From Coturnix japonica (lineage: Eukaryota > Chordata > Aves > Galliformes > Phasianidae), in contig NC_029530.1 in assembly GCF_001577835.2 (NCBI RefSeq), positions 496,001 to 560,000 on the forward strand: a stretch of 64,000 nucleotides of DNA. Direction: 5' to 3'. The notes beneath the pieces are model-generated. The model was not told where the DNA came from. It did no database searches and saw only the letters and a program-made list of their open reading frames with translations. Made by a program: the position numbers and the translations under genes. Below are positions 59,501 through 64,000 of the stretch, one piece after another (position 1 is the first letter of the stretch; the number at the start of each line of letters is the position of its first letter).

Positions 59501-62451
59501 GTAAAAACTTTTTTCCCAGAGCTGCAGTTTATGTGGTCCACATGTTTTCCAGTGTGATTATCTTCCCGAGGCTGATTTTTGAAGGGATAAATAAGAAATC
59601 AAACTGGCATGAAGCTTCTGGGAGGCAGCAATAATTATCACCGCTTCAAAATGTCTTTCTCCTGAGTAGGTTTTCTAACAGAGTTTGACTTCCAAGGACG
59701 GGAGTTGCAGTCAGGGTTCCTATATGCTCTGTCACAGCAGAAATGCTGGTAGTAGTTAGGAGATGGTTGGTTGGATGGCCAGGATTGGAGGCATTGCAGT
59801 TTTGAATCGGGAAATGCATGATTAGTGAATGCATTGTAATAAATCTCTGAAACAGGTTATTTTCTTTGGTATTTGAATAGGCAGTAAGAAAAGGTGAATG
59901 CTAACCATGGTTAACCATAACCGTAAAAAAATGAAAATAGAAGTTTATGGCTGGACTTGTTAGGAATTGGTGGTGATTTGCCTGATTGCATCTTTGTTAC
60001 AGTGTACTGGGCTCTTTTTCGATACTGCTTTCTGTCCGCTGCTAATCTGTGTATTTATTTTGGTTTATGTTAAGCTGTGTTTTGTGGGTTTTGGCAGCTT
60101 GGTAATACTGTTCATTTTCCCCCAGTGGGCTTCTTAAATGCAGTGGCTGTGTTGTTGCTGTTACAATACAGGATGTGCTGCCTCCTAAGTAATGATAGCA
60201 CTGTGGTATAAGCCAGGTGTTTCCCGGAAGTCAGGAGGTACAGGACACTAACACCACATTCATAGGGAAAATTGTGGCTGTTATAACTAGAAAACTGCAT
60301 GTAAACTGATTGCAATGCCAGAGAAGTGTGTGATAGTTGCTTTCCCATTGTTTGCGCTTGGTTTCTGTCCTAATATTTGTGTGTCTTCAGCCTTGTTACC
60401 TTTCACCAGCTAAAAGGGTCTAAAGATCAACAGGAACATGAAACACATTGTGCTTTTTCAACACATTTAGATAGGAAGATATTAAGTAGCACGTAGGTCA
60501 CAATCAGTGCATTCATGTAGTGCTGTATTGTCTTCTGTAGGATGAATTAAAACAGTGCAAATTTTGCAAAGAGAAATGTGTGTGTAACTCCATTGTAGAA
60601 TATATTCCTCCTAAATCCAGGAGTGAGCTCAGCAATGAGAAATCAAGTTCGCTCCAGGATTTCTTCCATCATGCTTGTTTATTTCATTGTTATTAGTGCA
60701 GCTCATCCTGGGTTTGAACTTCTCTGCTTGCCACAGTATTTGCCAACATACTGTGTTTGTCTTCCTTATTATTCATTCTTCTTCTCTGCTTTCTCTTGTC
60801 TTCTTCTTAATTTCTCCATCCAAATATTCAATTTCCCACAACTGAGATACTAATTTTCAGCATAAGCTTTCTGCTCCTATTTTTTGTCTCACGTAGTTTA
60901 AGTTATGTTCATGGTGCAGTCATTGGCCTAATCTTATCTGCATCAGCGTGTTCATTTCCCTTCTCCTGCAGTGCTTAATATAAAGTGTCCTTTTACATTG
61001 ATGTTGTTTGCAGGTGTCTACATGCTCTGGAATATCTTAAAACAATCCTCTTAGTAATGCATTGCGTTTTCTTTTCTCTCTGTAGCCACCGTTCATTGTA
61101 GCTGATTAATCTCTATAACCATGTTTGGTGTTTCTTTACCTCCACAGGGTTTATTTTAATTTGCTTTGAACTAAGTAGGAATTATTTTCCTTTGCCAACA
61201 GAAAAGGATTCTGTAAAGTAACAAAAATAGCCAAAGCCATGTGATGCTTTGGTGCGTGACTTTCAGATGTGTTTGTATTTAATTCGAGTGGACTGGAATA
61301 CGAGGATTTCCATAGGTAGCTATAGAAACCTAGCTCCAGGTCAGGGTTGCAAGAGGATATCCAGGATATATCATCTGTCAGCTGGTTTAAAAGCAAATCC
61401 TTAGCCCCTGCCCCCGGGAAGAAAAAGCTGGCAGTTCTGTGTTCCTGTCTCTGTTGCCTACCCTGTAGTTAGTGCTTTTCTTTGAACTTGCTCTTGAACT
61501 CTTTGTCCAGGTGGTCAGAGCAGCACTGAGAGTAGCTGTAGGTTTAAATGGGCAATTGGCTGCTCTGAAAATTCCTTTTTGTATTATCTAAATACTTTTT
61601 GTCAATAATAGATGCGATGCTGCAACACTGAATTTTTTAACAGTAAAGATCTTAACAAAAGCGTGACTTTCTCCTATAGTTCTTACCTTTGCATTGTTCA
61701 CTTTTGTTACTTTAAAGCTAAGTTGCGATGATTCTCTTCCTTCCCCCCTGCCATACAACAGCTTCAAAACGATCATCCAGTACATTGACAACCAGTTTGA
61801 AAGATACCTTCATGATGAGAGCGGGCTGAACAGGCGCCACATTATAGACAATAGAGTCCACTGCTGTTTTTACTTCATCTCTCCCTTTGGGCACGGGTAA
61901 GAAAAAGCTCTTATATTTGAGGGTGTTAGATTGTGTTTGTGAGTCTGTTCACTGCTTGAACTAGGAAAAAAAGTCTTAGTTACTGTCAGTTAGCCAACGC
62001 AATTAAATGGTCTTTGGAGACTAACGTTCTCCTCTGCTTTTGTTCCATCTTGGTGATTAATATTGTTTTGAAGCAATCAGTGTTATGTTGTTTTATCACC
62101 TAGAAGCTTAAGAGCTTATAATACTTCATATATTTCATAGTGACAGTTTTAATTTCAATTCAGTCTTTAGATAACAGGGCTGATAAGCAGGTGCTCTGAC
62201 TTAGTTTATTCTGGACATACTGTTGATGTAGATACTTGAAAAAATCATTTATAATACATGACTTGGTTTGTACAAAGCTAGAACAAACACAATTCACTGG
62301 AGCTTGTTTCATTTTCTGTCCATTTGTTGGCAGGCTGAAACCATTAGATGTAGAATTCATGAAGGCTCTTCATGGAAAGGTCAACATTGTCCCTGTGATC
62401 GCCAAGGCTGACACACTGACACTGAAGGAGAGAGAGAGACTGAAGAGAAGA
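56536..62451 (+). CDS. SEPT2-type septin GTPase, N-terminal 197 codons (gene runs off right edge)
   Basis: Septins are GTP-binding proteins that polymerise into hexamers and octamers at membranes and the cleavage furrow. Coding exons: 56536-56562, 56657-56756, 57934-58020, 58636-58759, 61762-61896, 62334-62451, in frame, 197 codons of about 350-360. The P-loop is GESGLGKS (43-50), the catalytic Thr of the SEPT2 group is T77, DTPG is at 100-103 and AKAD at 181-184. The polybasic membrane segment HRKSVKKG is at 27-34. The sequence follows SEPT2 ([47 protein letters not shown]) rather than SEPT5 (GYVGFATLP, IVDTPGFGDAVN). Its N terminus [14 protein letters not shown] differs from genuine SEPT2 (MSKQQPTQF...). 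A symbol such as SEPTIN2L is possible; I leave it open. The C-terminal half and coiled coil are outside the window. Confidence 0.93.
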
Positions 62452-64000
62452 GTAGGTCTAATGTTTGCTATGGGGAAATGAAATGTATCGTGGGTAGATG
62501 GAAAGAGCACCTCAGGGAAGTGATATAGCAGAGATATGACTGCTTATGCTGCCCTTATTGCTTCTTTTTCTCAGTGGTTATACTGACTTGGTGAAAGATT
62601 TTCTTCCGATGCTAATAGTGTTCACGGAGCTGCTGCTTATAAAACTATGTCTGGTCTTTCAGCAGCGTGTTTCAGGCTCAGTTTTCACAAGTGCTTATTT
62701 TCTGGTTCAGCGCTTGGTAGCAGAATGATGCTGAAAGAATTGAAGCAGACATTTAAGTGGAGCACTGGAGGAATATTTGACAGCATCACCCACTCAGAAT
62801 GCTGAATGTTCAAATGCCTAAAATAACTGAACATGAAATGGGTTCTAACTGCACATACCTTTCACTAAATAGTTCTTAGGTGAAATGAAGAGGAACATAC
62901 TCTTATTAGACTTCAGTGCATGCAATCATTATCTTGTCTGTCTTCTATGCTGCTTTTATTTGCTGCTCACTGGTCTCTCTTAGAGTCCAACACAGTGTAG
63001 TGCATGTATTGTTTGACTCTTGTGTTTTGTTAGCGCAAGATTTTAGTCGCAGAGTGGCAGTAATGCAGGCAAATGTGTTTCCTGATGAGAAACTGGAGTT
63101 AGTACAGTTCTGTGACTGATTTGAGGGCTTCCGGTGCACGTTTATTGTGGAATATGGAGGCGAATCCCAATTTACATGCTGTGATGAACAGATTAATTTA
63201 AAGGCAACCTCTCTTGACTGTATTCTATGATATCCATGCCCACCTCCTTCCGTTTTAGTGCAAAGTTAGTTTTTACTGATTAGTTGTTAAAACGGTCCGT
63301 GCTTATGCGGAGCAGAGTTCACACATGGGCTGACTAAAATGAAATAACAGCCCTTGTGCTGTAGTCTGAGGGAAACAGGTAGAAAGCCTTCATTATTTTT
63401 GTTCTGCTGGCAGAGGTCACTCAGCAAACTGAGTTTATACGAAGTCAGATGTATAATGTGGTTCCAAAGCTTTGAAAGTCTGGCTGCTGTATATTGTTCT
63501 AACTCAAAGCGTCTCTGCTAACGGAACCTCTAATCAGGAGGAAGAATCAGAATCCTTTGCTGATGCAGATTGAAGTCTTTTTTTTTGGCCGTCAGTGTAA
63601 AGTAAACTGTTTTTGTTTTGCTGCTTAGTCCAAAGCAGCAGAACCAGTTTGTGGTGCTTGCAAAGGAAACACAGCTTGGAGCAATTCCTGTTTGGTCTTT
63701 CTGGAATTCAAAGTTATTTTCTGTCCCTCTCGAGTGGGAAGAAATGCAGGGCAGTTTCACAAGCTGTGCCATGCAGGGCTGCTAAGGAAACCTGCTCAAA
63801 AGAATGACTTCATGAGAGGGGAACTAATATTTGGACTTATTTTTGATTTCCCATGGGAAGGCTAATCTTTAAGAACACAGAATCCTCTGAGGCCAATAAA
63901 ATGGAGATTTGAAAAAGCAAAATGCTGTTTCATTGTTAGGACCATGAAATACAGTTTGTTTTTATTGCGATTCTTTTTCCTTTCAGGAAAGCACTAGGTT
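62452..64000 (+). other. Septin intron following coding exon 7 of the transcript (partial)
   Basis: The donor AGA|GTAGGTCTAATG follows the last exon seen. The next expected coding segment (ILDEIEEH-like) is not present before the right edge. A pyrimidine-CAG at 63986 is rejected below. No other gene is seen. Confidence 0.7.

Noticed and set aside
63196-63232. Possible CR1 3' end (AAAGGCAACCTCTC... ATTCTATGATAT)
   Set aside because: Only about a dozen bases resemble the CR1 tail and the rest does not align well enough.
63977-64000. Pyrimidine-rich CAG followed by GAAAGCACTAGG as the next septin exon
   Set aside because: The needed phase 0 translation begins ESTR, not the ILDEIEEH-like sequence that follows KERERLKRR in this family. 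It could only be an exon if the gene had diverged sharply here.

Overview
The window is vertebrate nuclear DNA, almost certainly from a bird and most likely from chicken or a close galliform. Split genes with GT-AG introns, CpG-island promoters, short CR1 LINE fragments and small introns all point that way. The gene order HIRA - MRPL40 - C22orf39 - UFD1 - CDC45 - CLDN5 - septin is that of human 22q11.21 (the DiGeorge/velocardiofacial interval). From memory this segment lies on chicken chromosome 15; I could not check that here.

Layout. Positions 1-14400 hold the first 15 coding exons of HIRA on the minus strand; the gene runs off the left edge. HIRA shares a CpG-island promoter, head to head, with MRPL40 (plus, 15037-16551). 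Convergent to MRPL40 is the small gene C22orf39 (minus, 17412-17972), followed by UFD1 (minus, 18435-22960). UFD1 is head to head with CDC45 (plus, 23474-31873) across a compact promoter carrying CCAAT, E2F and YY1 motifs. About 12.7 kb without a recognisable gene follows. Single-exon CLDN5 (minus, 46381-47031) comes next, then a 6 kb gap, then a septin (plus, CpG island near 53.1-54.1 kb, coding from 56536) that continues past the right edge. I assembled the coding exons by hand. For the four complete spliced or single-exon genes with a close human counterpart the lengths are MRPL40 191 aa, UFD1 307 aa, CDC45 566 aa and CLDN5 216 aa; C22orf39 is 104 aa.

The genes do unrelated housekeeping jobs (histone H3.3 deposition, mitochondrial translation, a twin-CX9C protein, ubiquitin/p97 extraction, replicative helicase) plus one endothelial tight-junction gene. 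UFD1 and CDC45 have a possible functional link, because the p97-UFD1-NPL4 complex extracts the CDC45-containing helicase from chromatin.

Most interesting points: the septin beside CLDN5 is of SEPT2 type, not the SEPT5 type expected from human synteny; UFD1 intron 5 is a clear U12-type intron, and CDC45 intron 10 has a perfect U12-type donor; two near-identical CTCF-like sites sit between HIRA and MRPL40; several GC-rich minisatellites cluster at promoters. I found no prokaryote-style system, no RNA gene, no CRISPR array and no recognisable viral element.
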